Below are positions 1-7,975 of a stretch of DNA of 37,646 nt, one piece after another (position 1 is the first letter of the stretch; every line of letters starts with the position of its first letter). Location of the stretch: NCBI RefSeq assembly GCF_003105115.1, contig NZ_QETH01000043.1, positions 1-37,646 on the forward strand. Direction: 5' to 3'. The stretch is from Flavobacterium sp. HTF. Lineage in GTDB: Bacteria; Bacteroidota; Bacteroidia; Flavobacteriales; Flavobacteriaceae. Both the position numbers and the translations under genes were made by a program. The notes beneath the pieces were generated by a model, which was not told the origin of the DNA, ran no database searches, and saw nothing but the letters and a program-made list of their open reading frames with translations.

Positions 1-275
1 TTTTAAACAGAACTACTTTTCTCTCCTGAATTTTGTACTTTATTTTTGTCTGGATATTTATAAACCTGATTGTTTTTCCCATTGTATTTCCAATTTTACC
101 GGCATAAGGTTTAGATTTTCCAACTTTATTATCCGTGATAATTTTAATATTTTGTGTCGGACTACCAATCGCTTACATAACCAAAAAACATTACAATTTT
201 CATCCGTGATTCTAATTATCCGTAATTTTCAGAATTTTCTAATTATCTAATTATCTCATTCTGATATTATCCATT
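1..275. other. Non-coding AT-rich left edge
   Basis: No convincing gene is seen here. On the minus strand one frame stays open from about position 171 to the window edge, but it begins right after a stop, has no proper start except an internal ATG, and its Lys/Ile-rich translation resembles no family I recognise. A short ATG frame (13 codons) lies just before it in another frame, so a decayed gene is possible but unproven. Around 211-260 the motif TCTAATTA recurs three times, two copies in tandem, matching the simple-repeat style of other gaps in this window. Confidence 0.4.
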
Positions 276-319
276 AAAAAAAGCGTCGCAGGTAAATAAT
301 ACCTGCGACGCTTTTTTTT
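276..319 (-). terminator. Strong intrinsic terminator downstream of the DUF1328 gene
   Basis: AGCGTCGCAGGTA (282-294) pairs perfectly with TACCTGCGACGCT (300-312) around a 5-nt loop. A and T tracts flank both sides, so the hairpin could stop transcription from either strand. The obvious client is the minus-strand membrane-protein gene that ends 20 nt away at 339. Confidence 0.9.
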
Positions 320-338
320 CTGATTAGTGAATAATCGA

Positions 339-500
339 CTAAACTTTTGTTCTTCCGCTTATTAATGAAATAATAAATAACACTAAAAATATAAAGAATA
401 AAACTTTTGCGATACTAGCAGCTCCGGCAGCAATTCCACCAAAACCAAATATTCCGGCAATTATAGCAAGAATAATAAAAATGACTGTCCAACGTAACAT
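339..500 (-). CDS. Small DUF1328 / YtjA-family membrane protein
   Basis: This 53-residue frame begins [20 protein letters not shown] and ends SGRTKV. It has the layout of the DUF1328 (UPF0391, E. coli YtjA) family: an N-terminal LRW, a first hydrophobic helix (about residues 5-20), a small-residue linker GGIAAGAAS, a second helix (about 31-46) and a short basic tail. Full length matches the usual 50-60 residues of the family. It should be a two-span inner-membrane protein; molecular function is unknown, although relatives often respond to envelope or osmotic stress (family knowledge, not visible here). It stands alone, and a strong terminator follows 20 nt after the stop. The assignment rests on the conserved LRW start and the Gly/Ala linker. 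Confidence 0.88.
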   Translation of the reverse strand: MLRWTVIFIILAIIAGIFGFGGIAAGAASIAKVLFFIFLVLFIISLISGRTKV

Positions 501-963
501 ATGATTTGATTTTTTAGTTTATAAATACGACTATTTGTCTTTTTGTTATACTCAAATTTCTTACTAAAATTAGCTTTCGCTTAACTCTATCCATTTTTTT
601 ATTATCCCAAAAAGTTAACAAACACAATAAAATCAATATTTCAGCAGAAGTATCAGAATTCTGCTTTCAGGCTTACAGAATTCCCACAAAAAAGCTTTAG
701 AGTTAATTTTTTAATGGATTGGATTAATCGCAGCTGTGTTATCGGGGTAATTTTAAATAATATTTTAAAAAACATATGGAATTGGCTACAAAACAAGCTG
801 CAATGTCAGAAAAAACAGTAAGACTTTAAAAAAGGAGCTGAGAGTCTTAAAATCAGACATTTACTCCAAGCCATTTCATTACTATACTATATAATACGGT
901 GCTGCTCATTATATGCATCACTAAATTTTAACAACTTATTAAACGAATTAAAAAATAATCTCC
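501..963. other. Intergenic region between divergent genes
   Basis: 463 nt between the minus-strand DUF1328 gene and the plus-strand glycosyltransferase. The longest ATG frames are under 20 codons. A small hairpin is visible at 643-665 (AGCAGAA/TTCTGCT, 9-nt loop) with no T tract. I could not find a convincing TTG-N19-TAnnTTTG promoter for either gene. Both promoters must lie here, but I cannot place them. Confidence 0.4.
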
Positions 964-3231
964 ATGAAAGCAATAACTAAATCTAAGATCGTTTTTCTAT
1001 CGACTTTTCCGCCAACTCAATGCGGGATCGCGACTTATACGCAGGATACAATAAAAGGAATTACTGATGTTTTTGGTAAATCGATAAGTTGTGAAATTTG
1101 TGAACTGGTTAAAGAACCACAGGAAAATCCAACGCAGGCTTTTACTTTAAACACAAAAAACAGAGAAGAATATACTACTGTAGCACAACAAATTAATGCT
1201 GACGAAAGCGTAAAGCTCGTTCACATTCAGCATGAATTTGGTTTGTTTGGAGGTAACTACGGTGACCACTTATTAGATTTTTTAAATGAAATCAAAAAGC
1301 CGGTTACGTTTACCTTTCACAGCGTAATACAGAATCCAAATAATGAATTAAAAACTTTCGTAAAATTACTTTTAAGTTATAGTAATTCAGCTTTTGTAAT
1401 GACAAACCAGTCTCAGGAGATTTTGGTTAGGGATTATGATATCGAAGATGAAATAATTAATTGTGTACCACACGGAACTCACGTTGTTGTTTACAAACCA
1501 ACTCAAAAAGCAAAAGAAAAATTTGATTTTCAGGATAAATTTATCTTATCCACTTTTGGACTTTTGGGTGAAGGAAAAAATATTGAGACCGGATTAAGAG
1601 CTTTGTCAAAAATTGTAAAGACAGTACCTAATGCTCTTTATTTAATTATTGGCAGAACACATCCAAATCTTATTATAGATGGTGTAGACGCTTACCGCAA
1701 TCAGCTGGAAGCAATTGTAGAGGAATTAAATTTACAAAACAATGTTCGTTTTATAAATGAATACCTGGATACTGAAGAATTGTTACAGTACTTACAGGCA
1801 ACTGATATTTATATGTTTACCTCAAAAGATCCTAATCAGGCTGTGAGCGGAACTTTTTCTTATGCTATGAGTTGTGCCTGTCCAATTGTAGCATCAAAAA
1901 TTCCACATACCCGTGAAGTATTATCATCTGATATGGGAATCCTGGTTGATATCGGAGACGAAAACCAGTTTGCTGATGCTGCCATTAAATTATTTTTAGA
2001 TGAAAATCTAAGAGAAGAAATGGGAATTAAGGCATTTGGTAAAACCCGTGCTTCTTCCTGGGAAAATGTTGGAATTACTCATATGACCACTTATAAAAAA
2101 CTGATGGAAAATCCGAATGAAATTAAATTCTCGTATCCTCCTATTCAATTGGCTCATATCAAAAAAATGACAACAGAATTAGGAATTATTCAATTCTGCA
2201 AAATTTCTGTTCCTGATTTGGGTTCAGGTTATACTCTTGATGATAATGCACGTGCCTTAGTTGCGCTTTGTATGCATTATAAACTGACAGAAGACAAAGA
2301 TGATTTACCGTATATTTTAATTTATCTGGACTTTATCGAGCGTTGCCAAAAACCAAAAGGTAATTTTATGAACTATGTTGATGAACACAACAGGGAACAT
2401 ATTGAGCAAAATGCCGAAGTAAATCTTGAAGATTCAAATTCACGTGCTATCTGGGCTTTAGGAACTGTTGTTTCTCATTCTGATATTCTTCCGGAATCTA
2501 TTTCCAAAAAAGCCTCAAAATGTTTGTTAAACTCTTTGAAATGGGCAGAAAATATTCAGTCACCACGTTCTATTGCTTTTGCAACAAAAGGACTTTACCT
2601 ATACCATACTACCGTTCCTAATTTGTATGTAGCGGCAATTATCAATAAGCTGAATGCCAAATTATTGTCTTTATACGAATTGCATGCTACAAAAGACTGG
2701 AAATGGTTTGAAAATTATATGACTTATGCCAACGGAATTCTTCCGGAATCTATGTTATATGCTCATTTAGTAACCAACAAACCTATTTACAAAAAAGTAG
2801 CTTTGGAATCACTTGAGTTCTTAAGTTCAAAAATGTTTGTAAACGATACTTTCAAAGTAATCTCTAATGATGGCTGGTACCATAAAGGAACAGAACCAAA
2901 TCAGTACGGAGAACAGCCAATTGATGTTGCATATACCATTATGACGCTGAATACTTTTTACAAAGCATTCAAAACTCCGGAATACAAACAACAAATGAAA
3001 ACTGCATTTAACTGGTTTTTAGGTAAAAATCACTTAAATCAGGTGATGTACAACCCAATCAGCGGAGGCGGTTATGACGGTCTTGAAAAAGAAAACGTAA
3101 ACCTGAATCAGGGTGCAGAATCAACGATTTGTTACCTGACCGCAAGATTAATTATGGAAAACCTAAAACTGTCAGAAAGTAAAGTAATTCCATTGATGAA
3201 AGCTAAAGAAAACATAGCAATCAATTCATAA
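964..3231 (+). CDS. GT4-type glycosyltransferase with C-terminal alpha-toroid domain
   Basis: 755 residues. The N-terminal half (about 1-380) is a GT-B fold glycosyltransferase of the GT4 kind: the opening STFPPTQCGIATY is the Gly-containing N-domain loop, STFGLLGEGKNIE (about 197-209) starts the donor domain, and SYAMSCACPIVAS precedes the donor-site helix. The usual first Glu of the EX7E motif (E-G-x-x-x-x-E-A-M) is not present; the line reads SGTFSYAMSCACP. The C-terminal half (about 395-740) looks like an all-helical (alpha/alpha)6 toroid, with TLDDNARAL, DSNSRAIWALG and QPIDVAYTI repeats at helix turns, as in fused transferases found beside beta-mannoside phosphorylases in Bacteroidota. 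Likely cytoplasmic, transferring a sugar to a glycan or storage oligosaccharide. Donor and acceptor are unknown. It is a single gene with its own terminator. Confidence 0.8.
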   Translation: MKAITKSKIVFLSTFPPTQCGIATYTQDTIKGITDVFGKSISCEICELVKEPQENPTQAFTLNTKNREEYTTVAQQINADESVKLVHIQHEFGLFGGNYGDHLLDFLNEIKKPVTFTFHSVIQNPNNELKTFVKLLLSYSNSAFVMTNQSQEILVRDYDIEDEIINCVPHGTHVVVYKPTQKAKEKFDFQDKFILSTFGLLGEGKNIETGLRALSKIVKTVPNALYLIIGRTHPNLIIDGVDAYRNQLEAIVEELNLQNNVRFINEYLDTEELLQYLQATDIYMFTSKDPNQAVSGTFSYAMSCACPIVASKIPHTREVLSSDMGILVDIGDENQFADAAIKLFLDENLREEMGIKAFGKTRASSWENVGITHMTTYKKLMENPNEIKFSYPPIQLAHIKKMTTELGIIQFCKISVPDLGSGYTLDDNARALVALCMHYKLTEDKDDLPYILIYLDFIERCQKPKGNFMNYVDEHNREHIEQNAEVNLEDSNSRAIWALGTVVSHSDILPESISKKASKCLLNSLKWAENIQSPRSIAFATKGLYLYHTTVPNLYVAAIINKLNAKLLSLYELHATKDWKWFENYMTYANGILPESMLYAHLVTNKPIYKKVALESLEFLSSKMFVNDTFKVISNDGWYHKGTEPNQYGEQPIDVAYTIMTLNTFYKAFKTPEYKQQMKTAFNWFLGKNHLNQVMYNPISGGGYDGLEKENVNLNQGAESTICYLTARLIMENLKLSESKVIPLMKAKENIAINS

Positions 3232-3284
3232 TATATTTATAGCTAACCATTAACTGCGTAATCACATCACTTGTTATTACACTT

Positions 3285-3319
3285 AAACTCCCTTTAAACA
3301 AAGGGAGTTTTTGTTTTTA
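3285..3319 (+). terminator. Intrinsic terminator of the glycosyltransferase gene
   Basis: AAACTCCCTTT (3285-3295) pairs with AAAGGGAGTTT (3300-3310) around loop AAAC, then TTGTTTTT. From ACTCCC to the T tract the sequence is identical to that at 5274-5305 behind fabF. Confidence 0.88.
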
Positions 3320-3363
3320 TACCTATTTGTAATATCGCCTTTCTTTAAAAAACTCATAAATAA

Positions 3364-3394
3364 TTTGCCTATCTACTAATAGGTAGTATCTTTG
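3364..3394 (+). promoter_or_regulatory. Promoter of tetR-fabF with operator between the boxes
   Basis: TTTG at 3364-3367 and TATCTTTG at 3387-3394 form a Bacteroidota housekeeping promoter with exactly 19 nt between TTG and the -7 box. The spacer is almost entirely filled by an 18-nt imperfect palindrome (3369-3386, CTATCTACTAATAGGTAG, 14 of 18 positions symmetric). A TetR dimer bound there would block the sigma factor, so the pair is probably autorepressed. The start codon is 16 nt after the -7 box, leaving a very short leader. Confidence 0.8.
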
Positions 3395-3409
3395 TAGAAA
3401 AGAAATCGT

Positions 3410-3967
3410 ATGACAACTAAAGAAAATATTATTACTAAAGCAGACCAGTTTATTAGGGATAAAGGCTATAATGCCTTTAGTTTTAAAGATATTTCTAATG
3501 ATATCGGAATCAAAACGGCTTCTATACATTATCATTTTCCAACAAAATCAGATCTCGGTGTAGCGACAATCCGGGAACACATAGACAGATGTGAAACTTT
3601 GATAAAAAAAGTGGCAAATGAATCTCCTTTAAAGAAGCTTGAAGCTTTTCTGGACGTACAGACTCAAATCAAATACGAAAATAAAGTATGCATTGTCGGA
3701 TCACTCGCAACCGATCTGAATACTCTCGACGAAAGCATAAAAACCGAACTTAAAAAATTTGCAGAATTGGTTCTCAACTGGATAACAGAGATATTAACTG
3801 AAGGGAAAGAATTAAAAATATTTGATTTTCAGACCACTCCAAGAACCAAAGCACTGATGATAATTACCAATATGGTAGCCATCATACAATTATCCAGACT
3901 TACGGATGAAAATGATTTTGAAATAGTAAAAGAAACAATATTAAAAGAATTAAAAATTCAACAATAA
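3410..3967 (+). CDS. TetR/AcrR-family transcriptional repressor
   Basis: 185 residues. The N-terminal HTH (about residues 5-55) follows the TetR pattern: KGYNAFSFKDISNDIGIKTASIHYHFPTKSDL, with a recognition helix ending in the typical Y-H-F-x-x-K-x-x-L. The C-terminal two thirds is an all-helical ligand-binding and dimerisation part without a recognisable motif. The gene shares one base with fabF (TAATG at 3965-3969), so the two are translationally coupled. A palindrome sits in its own promoter. Inference: it senses an acyl compound or another small molecule and controls the downstream ketosynthase. Confidence 0.88.
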   Translation: MTTKENIITKADQFIRDKGYNAFSFKDISNDIGIKTASIHYHFPTKSDLGVATIREHIDRCETLIKKVANESPLKKLEAFLDVQTQIKYENKVCIVGSLATDLNTLDESIKTELKKFAELVLNWITEILTEGKELKIFDFQTTPRTKALMIITNMVAIIQLSRLTDENDFEIVKETILKELKIQQ

Positions 3968-5211
3968 TGAAAAGAGTCGTAATAACAGGAATGGGAGCTA
4001 TAACTCCGATAGGAAATAATGTTTCAGAATACTGGCATTCTTTAATTAATGGAGTTAGTGGCGCATCTCAGATAACAAGGTTTGACACTACACATTTTAA
4101 AACCAAATTTGCCTGTGAAGTCAAAAATTTTGATCCAAAGGATATTTTTGAAAAGAATGAAATCCGAAAATATGATCTTTTTACGCAATATGCCTTATAT
4201 GCAACTGATGAAGCTGTAAAACAAGCCAATATTGATTTTAATATCCTGAATAAAAACAGAATCGGAGTGATATGGGGAGCTGGCGATGGCGGTATTTCTA
4301 CATTTGAAGAACAAATTGGTGAATATAAAACAGGCAACGGCGTACCCAGATTCAGTCCGTTTTTTATTCCAAAAAGAATTGTCAATATTGCCTCGGGGGT
4401 CATTTCTATTAAATACGGCCTTCGCGGAATCAATTTTACAACTGCTGCAGCCTGTTCTGCCAGCAACACGGCAATCATTGATGCCTTTAATCATATCCGC
4501 TGGGGCAAAGCAGATATGATCATCACAGGTGGTTCTGAAGCGTCAGTTACAGAGTCTTCAATCGGTGGATTTAACGCTTCAAAAGCATTATCTACCTTAA
4601 ATGACGATTATAAAACAGCTTCCCGCCCGTTTGATGTCAACAGAGACGGATTTGTTTTGGGCGAAGGTGCCGGTGCTATTGTTCTGGAAAGTTACGAACA
4701 CGCTGTACAAAGAAATGCCGTAATTCTTGCCGAAATCGTCGGAGGCGGATTGGCCGGAGATGCCTACCATTTAACCGGAACTCATCCGGATGGTGAAGGT
4801 GCTATTCTCGGAATGGAACTTGCACTCGAAGAAGCTGAAATTACTCCGGACAAAATTGACTACATCAATGCCCATGCTACTTCTACTCCAACCGGAGATC
4901 TGAGTGAACTCAAAGCCATGAAAAAAGTATTCGGAATAAACCCTAATGCCAATATCAGTGCGACAAAATCCATGACCGGCCATTTACTTGGGGGTGCGGG
5001 AGCTATAGAAGCCATTGCCTGTATCAAGGCAGTTCAGGAAAACATTGTACCGCCCACCATAAACACCCAGAATGTTGAAGCGGATTTTTCAGGCCAGTTT
5101 AATTTTACTCTTGGAAAAGCACAACAACGAATAGTTAATTATGCCATGAGCAACACATTTGGATTTGGCGGACATATTGCTACTTCCATATTCAAAAAAT
5201 TTAAAGAGTAA
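3967..5211 (+). CDS. fabF: Beta-ketoacyl-ACP synthase II (FabF-type)
   Basis: 414 residues, normal for FabF. It carries the complete thiolase-fold active site: nucleophile Cys163 in TTAAACSASNTA, His303 in NAHATSTPTGD, Lys334 in SATKSMTGH and His339 in the same motif, plus the C-terminal NTFGFGGHIA. It would condense malonyl-ACP with acyl-ACP in fatty-acid elongation. It is not in a fab cluster (no fabD, fabG or acpP nearby); its only partner is the overlapping TetR gene. That suggests a second, regulated copy used to adjust membrane lipid composition or an accessory acyl chain rather than the main housekeeping enzyme. This role is inference; the enzyme class is secure. Confidence 0.92.
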   Translation: MKRVVITGMGAITPIGNNVSEYWHSLINGVSGASQITRFDTTHFKTKFACEVKNFDPKDIFEKNEIRKYDLFTQYALYATDEAVKQANIDFNILNKNRIGVIWGAGDGGISTFEEQIGEYKTGNGVPRFSPFFIPKRIVNIASGVISIKYGLRGINFTTAAACSASNTAIIDAFNHIRWGKADMIITGGSEASVTESSIGGFNASKALSTLNDDYKTASRPFDVNRDGFVLGEGAGAIVLESYEHAVQRNAVILAEIVGGGLAGDAYHLTGTHPDGEGAILGMELALEEAEITPDKIDYINAHATSTPTGDLSELKAMKKVFGINPNANISATKSMTGHLLGGAGAIEAIACIKAVQENIVPPTINTQNVEADFSGQFNFTLGKAQQRIVNYAMSNTFGFGGHIATSIFKKFKE

Positions 5212-5500
5212 CTGTATTTACGCTAAGTATCTAATTGGCCAAATGTTAAAAAAATAAATCAATAATTCTCCAGACTCCCTTTAAACAAAGGGAGTTTTTG
5301 TTTTTAACAAATGTCTCATAAAGTTGTTTTTTCAACTTATTGTGTTCCATTATGTTAATTATATAAACTTCTGAAAAAGTTCTGTAATATTTTTCGCCAA
5401 CTGTTAAAGTAATTTTAATAAAGGAAAAAATCAGAAACCGGATCTTATTAATTGATTGGTTTTCAGATTATAATTTTCATAACCACTAAAAACAATTACT
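5212..5500. other. Intergenic region before the Mla genes
   Basis: 289 nt holding the fabF terminator, a perfect small palindrome at 5321-5338 (AAGTTG, six T, CAACTT), and AT-rich sequence leading to the TTG start of mlaE. No clear TAnnTTTG box was found. The mlaE reading frame is open back to 5483 but contains no ATG. Confidence 0.45.
5274..5305 (+). terminator. Intrinsic terminator of tetR-fabF
   Basis: ACTCCCTTT (5274-5282) pairs with AAAGGGAGT around AAAC, followed by TTTTGTTTTT. It is base-for-base the same as the terminator at 3287-3318. Confidence 0.88.
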
Positions 5501-6259
5501 TTGATTCTCACTCTAAAAAATACATTCGAAGGGATAGGAAATGCTACATTGTTTGCGACCAGATTCTTCAAGGAGGTTTTGCTACCTCCTTACGAGATGA
5601 AAGAGTTCAGAAAACAATGTTATGTTATCGGTTATAAATCTTTCCCGCTGGTTGCCATTACAGGTTTTATTATGGGTTTGGTTTTAACGCTTCAGTCACG
5701 TCCCACATTAGTGGAGTTTGGTGCAGAATCGTGGTTACCGGGAATGGTAGCGCTTTCGCTGATTCGTGAAATTGCACCGGTTATTACAGCACTGATTTGT
5801 GCCGGAAAAATTTCTTCGGGAATTGGTGCCGAATTAGGATCAATGAAAGTGACCGAACAGATAGATGCCATGGAAGTTTCGGCTATAAATCCTTATAATT
5901 ATTTAGTGGTAACGAGAATTCTGGCAACCACCCTTATGGTACCGATATTAGTGATTTTTGCAGATGCTGTAGGGATATTTGGCGGCTATGTGGGGATCAA
6001 TATTCACGATGATGTGAACATGTACCGTTTCCTTACCCAGATTTTCGAATCATTAGATTATTCAGATTTAATTCCGGCCACCATCAAAACATTTTTCTTT
6101 GGTTTCTTTATCGGAATGATCGGTTGTTTTAAAGGATTTAACGCCGCAAACGGAACTGAAAGTGTTGGTAAAGCAGCAAACTCTGCCGTTGTAACCGCTT
6201 CACTGGCGATTTTTATTATAGATATGATTGCAGTACAAGTAACCGATTTAATCTTTTAA
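5501..6259 (+). CDS. mlaE: MlaE-type ABC lipid transporter permease
   Basis: 252 residues, the usual length of the MlaE/YrbE family. An N-terminal amphipathic stretch (about 1-35) leads into five or so membrane helices; GLVLTLQSRPTLVEFGAESWLPGMVALSLIREIAPVITALI and SGIGAELGSMKVTEQIDAMEVSAINP are the conserved cytoplasmic and coupling segments, quoted here only as landmarks around residues 59-130. The start is TTG: upstream the frame is open only to 5483 with no ATG or GTG, and the next ATG (residue 33) would cut off a conserved N-terminus. It is followed after 2 nt by mlaF. Together with MlaF and MlaD it would move phospholipids between inner and outer membrane. Confidence 0.93.
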   Translation: MILTLKNTFEGIGNATLFATRFFKEVLLPPYEMKEFRKQCYVIGYKSFPLVAITGFIMGLVLTLQSRPTLVEFGAESWLPGMVALSLIREIAPVITALICAGKISSGIGAELGSMKVTEQIDAMEVSAINPYNYLVVTRILATTLMVPILVIFADAVGIFGGYVGINIHDDVNMYRFLTQIFESLDYSDLIPATIKTFFFGFFIGMIGCFKGFNAANGTESVGKAANSAVVTASLAIFIIDMIAVQVTDLIF

Positions 6260-6261
6260 AA

Positions 6262-7041
6262 ATGATTGAGGAAAAAAAACATATCGAAACCAAAAAGAAG
6301 GATAAAAAAGATGCTCCGATAATCCAGATCACTGATTTGCACAAGACATTTGGCAAAAACAATCAGATTTTAAAGGGCGTAAACCTTACTGTAAACAAAG
6401 AAGAAAACTTAGTGATTTTAGGACGTTCAGGTTCAGGAAAATCAGTAACTATAAAATGTATTGTCGGATTGATCGTGCCTGACAAGGGCGAAATAAAGGT
6501 TTTTGACGAAGATGTCCTTAACCTGAATAAAAGTGAACTTAATGAAGTAAGAATACGCATTGGCTTTTTATTTCAAAGCGGTGCATTGTACGATTCTATG
6601 TCAGTCAGGGAAAATCTGGCTTTTACATTAAGAAAACACAACCGGGATTTAACTTCAGATGAAATCGAAAATCAAGTTCTGGAAGCTCTGGAAAATGTTG
6701 GTCTGGCCGATGCCATTGACAAAATGCCTTCTGAATTATCAGGCGGTATGCAAAAAAGGATTGGTCTGGCACGTACTTTAATTTTAAAACCTGAAATTAT
6801 ATTGTATGACGAGCCAACAACAGGATTAGACACTATAACATCAAGGGAAATCAGCGAACTGATTCTTGATATTAAGAATAAATGGAAAACAACATCGATT
6901 ATTATTACACATGATATGGCTTGTGCAAAACTAACTGCCGATCGGATAATGGTCTTAAAAGATGGAGTTATACACGCAGAAGGTACATATGAAGAACTGG
7001 AAAAAAGTGACGATGAATGGGTTCGCTCTTTTTTTGAATAA
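6262..7041 (+). CDS. mlaF: MlaF-type ABC transporter ATP-binding protein
   Basis: 259 residues with every ABC ATPase motif: Walker A LGRSGSGKS (about 54-62), Q-loop FLFQSGALYDSMSV, signature LSGGMQKR, Walker B IILYDEPTTGLD and switch His in IIITHDM. The GALYDSMSVxEN stretch after the Q-loop is typical of the MlaF subfamily. The first 20 residues are a Lys-rich extension (MIEEKKHIETKKKDKKDAP) longer than in E. coli MlaF. It begins 2 nt after mlaE and ends 24 nt before mlaD, so the three are one operon. It powers the MlaE permease. Confidence 0.94.
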   Translation: MIEEKKHIETKKKDKKDAPIIQITDLHKTFGKNNQILKGVNLTVNKEENLVILGRSGSGKSVTIKCIVGLIVPDKGEIKVFDEDVLNLNKSELNEVRIRIGFLFQSGALYDSMSVRENLAFTLRKHNRDLTSDEIENQVLEALENVGLADAIDKMPSELSGGMQKRIGLARTLILKPEIILYDEPTTGLDTITSREISELILDIKNKWKTTSIIITHDMACAKLTADRIMVLKDGVIHAEGTYEELEKSDDEWVRSFFE

Positions 7042-7065
7042 TATAAAAAAATAAATTTAGAAATC

Positions 7066-7896
7066 ATGGATAAGCAATCTGGATATACTTGGAAATTAGG
7101 AATGTTTGTAACAATAGGATTGTTGCTTTTTATACTTGCAGTATATTTTATCGGAAAACAAAAAAACCTTTTTGGTTCAACCTTCAGAATTACATCAAGC
7201 TTTAAAACCGTAAGCGGTTTACAGGTTGGAAACAACGTGCGTTTTTCGGGAATCAATATCGGGACTATCGAAGAGATCCAGTTGGTAAACGATTCAACAG
7301 TGGTGGTCGCAATGGTTATAAAAGATGAAGTCCGTGAATTTATTAAAACAGATGCACGCGCCAGCATAGGTTCTGACGGATTAATGGGAGACAAAGTACT
7401 TACCATTTCTCCTGGTGTCCATTCTCAAAAAGTAATCGAAAACAATGGAAAAATTGCTTCAATTGCCGGAATTGAAATGGCTGATATAATGAAGAGCGTT
7501 AAGAAAAGCGTTGATAACGTAGGTGTTATTTCTGATGAGCTTGCTATTTTCAGTCATAGTATGAATAACGGAAACGGTGCTTTGGCGAGATTGGTCAAAG
7601 ATGACAAAATGGCCAACAGCGTTTCGAATACACTTTCTAATCTTGAAACCGGTACAAAAGGTTTCAGCGAAAATATGGAAGCGGCCAAAAGTAATTTTCT
7701 GTTAAGAGGATACTTTAAGAAAAAAGAAAAGGAAAAAGAGAAAAAACAGGAAGAAATAAAAGAGAAAAAAGAAGAGCAGCAGGAAAAAGCTAAAGAAGAA
7801 AAAGAAAAAGAAGACAAGGAAAAGCAAAAAGCTAAGGAAGATAAAGAAAAAGAAGAGAATGCTAAGAAGGCAGAAGCCGAGAAAGACAAAAAGTAG
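7066..7896 (+). CDS. mlaD: MlaD-type MCE-domain protein with charged C-terminal tail
   Basis: 276 residues. One membrane helix (about 11-27) anchors the protein in the inner membrane, followed by a single MCE domain (about 37-115: FKTVSGLQVGNNVRFSGINI, then DARASIGSDGLMGDK). Residues 115-210 are helical. Residues about 215-276 are almost only Lys and Glu with a few Asp, Gln and Ala, predicted to be a long single alpha helix or disordered tail; the corresponding DNA is a nearly pure purine run. E. coli MlaD lacks such a tail. Third gene of the mlaEFD operon; it should form a hexameric ring that passes lipids across the periplasm. Confidence 0.92.
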   Translation: MDKQSGYTWKLGMFVTIGLLLFILAVYFIGKQKNLFGSTFRITSSFKTVSGLQVGNNVRFSGINIGTIEEIQLVNDSTVVVAMVIKDEVREFIKTDARASIGSDGLMGDKVLTISPGVHSQKVIENNGKIASIAGIEMADIMKSVKKSVDNVGVISDELAIFSHSMNNGNGALARLVKDDKMANSVSNTLSNLETGTKGFSENMEAAKSNFLLRGYFKKKEKEKEKKQEEIKEKKEEQQEKAKEEKEKEDKEKQKAKEDKEKEENAKKAEAEKDKK

Positions 7897-7909
7897 CTTT
7901 TCTTAAAAA

Positions 7910-7945
7910 AATCCGGTTTTTAGGTATTAGCTAAAATACCGGATT
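7910..7945 (+). terminator. Possible terminator after mlaD
   Basis: AATCCGGT plus TTTTA (7910-7922) pairs with TAAAA plus ACCGGATT (7932-7945), with one bulged T and a 9-nt loop. Only a broken T tract follows, at about 7956-7961, so termination may be partial. Confidence 0.5.
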
Positions 7946-7975
7946 AGAATATCGAATTTTTTAAATCTATCGTAT

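Noticed and set aside
783..833. 17-codon ATG frame upstream of the glycosyltransferase
   Set aside because: Too short, no promoter or terminator and no recognisable peptide features.
3323..3535. 70-codon minus-strand ORF over the tetR promoter
   Set aside because: It covers a well-formed promoter and the tetR HTH in antisense; no protein features.
3287..5305. tetR-fabF considered as a composite transposon because of flanking repeats
   Set aside because: The direct repeats are terminators; no transposase or target-site duplication is seen.
6672..7406. Open frame of 244 codons on the minus strand across mlaF and mlaD
   Set aside because: Antisense to two well-supported genes, Ser/Ile-rich composition without domain features; a codon-usage shadow.
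7554..7889. 111-codon minus-strand frame rich in Ser, Phe and Leu
   Set aside because: Complement of the Lys/Glu tail of MlaD; low-complexity shadow.
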